A stretch of 64,000 nucleotides of DNA from Ptychodera flava. Lineage: Eukaryota; Hemichordata; Enteropneusta; Ptychoderidae. Every line of letters starts with the position of its first letter. Positions within the stretch are counted from its first letter, which is position 1. The position numbers and the translations under genes were made by a program. The notes under the pieces were generated by a model. That model was not told the DNA's origin. It searched no databases and saw only the letters and a program-made list of their open reading frames with translations. The DNA lies in contig NC_091931.1 in NCBI RefSeq assembly GCF_041260155.1, forward strand, positions 27,607,654 through 27,671,653, written 5' to 3'. Below are positions 63,009 to 64,000 of this stretch, piece by piece.

Positions 63009-63482
63009 GTAGGTAGACAGTGTCACAGGCTTCTACTTGCGTCACTTTCTCATGTTACTAACGCACAGCTGCTTTGTACGCTCTGCAATTTTTTTCGTAA
63101 TAATTTTTGAACACGTCAATTCAAAATTAACAGTCTAACTTTGGCTCTGCGATTGGCAAAGTTGAGAAAAAAGAGATTTGACATTCAGAATCTGACATTT
63201 CACAAGTGTTTGAAATGTTGAGCAGACACACATTGAAGGTTGGTGTTATCATTTTGATAGATACTAATTTCCCAAGTCCACAAGAAGTAAAGCATAATGC
63301 CACTACACTGCAGCTTGCCATATTCTCACTTGTTTTCAAATAGTCTCACCTCGGCAGTTCAGATTAAAAGAGTGCCAGTGGCGAAAATTAAATCTTTTCA
63401 AAAAATTTGACAGGCAATTGAATTGCAAGACCATGGTGTATTTTTTTTGCTTTTGTATTTAAAATAACATGGTTTGAAGGTG

Positions 63483-63843
63483 TTAAGGTAGTATGCACCT
63501 CAAAAGTACAAAGCTTAGCTTTCGCTCAAATTTTCCTCACGGAATCTTTCAACCATTCACTTTTAAAATTAAGAATAAAAATTAGGGGTCACCGTGCAAA
63601 TTTCAGTGCTAGAAAAACAAATTACTCAAGATTAACCAATATTTGAAATTCAAAATGGCTGCCATCTCCGTGGTAACTCTGTGGAGAAAAATTAAATGTT
63701 CGAATTCCAAAAAAAACTTAGGCAGTTAAAGTCTTTCTCACTCAAAGAGCTTCAAAATGAACCCCTACATTTGGTAGATCAGAAAAAGAATTGAAAATGT
63801 TTGAGAGTCCAAATATCTTTCCCCGAGGTGCATTAAACCTTAA
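63483..63843 (+). repeat. TTAA-flanked MITE, family copy 4
   Basis: It has TTAA at both ends, GGTAGTATGCACCTC at the left and GAGGTGCATTAAACC at the right. Inside are TTCAAAATGGCTGCCATCTC and GAAAATGTTTGAGAGTCCAA. It lies in the pirin intron after exon 6. Confidence 0.8.
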
Positions 63844-64000
63844 TAAAGGCAAGATAACTCAAATGCAGTGTGCTGTGTTCAGTAAATCAAAAATAAGATG
63901 CAGAGCTGTGACAACATTGTGCAGATGTATTACAAAAACACCCACTTTAAGGTGGTTGGAAAGGCTAGAGCGTCAGTTATAAATTTCAACAAAACTATTA

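Noticed and set aside
1-64000. tRNA or rRNA genes
   Set aside because: No box A/box B pair with a cloverleaf and no rRNA-like conserved stretch was seen by eye. A tRNAscan run would settle it.

Overview
The window looks like nuclear DNA of a marine invertebrate, most plausibly a deuterostome such as a hemichordate, echinoderm or lancelet. The reasons are GT-AG introns of 0.1-7 kb, small coding exons, AT-rich non-coding DNA, and a dense, varied load of DNA transposons, MITEs, LINE tails and tandem repeats. The species itself cannot be fixed from the sequence. No LTR or virus-derived element was seen.

Layout. 1-6.6 kb: most of an ISL2EU-type DNA transposon, with a spliced THAP/DDE transposase on + (an intact frame as far as it is visible) and a convergent second gene on - coding SAP, SWIM and YqaJ-nuclease domains (degenerate). 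6.65-8.66 kb: a 5'-truncated LINE with reverse transcriptase. 8.7-9.6 kb and 10.4-11.2 kb: two tandem arrays, of about 117 and 145 bp. 11.8-24.2 kb: a host gene on + (3 exons, about 382 aa) that may be a GIY-YIG-fold protein. Its introns hold a LINE tail, MITEs and a TA tract. 24.4-29.1 kb: the gap between convergent genes, filled with MITEs and a nested LINE. 29.1-43.3 kb: a 17-exon host gene on - for a mitochondrial-looking AtuA-like protein (about 660 aa), complete except for one extra base in exon 3. 45.4-48.4 kb: a broken hAT transposase gene. 48.6-49.5 kb: a MITE-like element. 49.9-50.9 kb: a very uniform 101-bp array. 54.2 kb to beyond the right edge: pirin on +, with six exons visible and the last exon(s) missing.

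The three host genes have no obvious joint pathway. The AtuA-like gene has a predicted mitochondrial presequence. The pirin gene has an in-frame upstream extension that could be one, but its better start codon gives the usual nuclear/cytosolic form. Much of the remaining DNA is assigned to repeat families seen more than once here. The main one is a TTAA-flanked MITE of about 360 bp, with four copies and one fragment.

All exon limits were read by eye from splice signals, reading phase and remembered protein families. No search, alignment or expression data were available.
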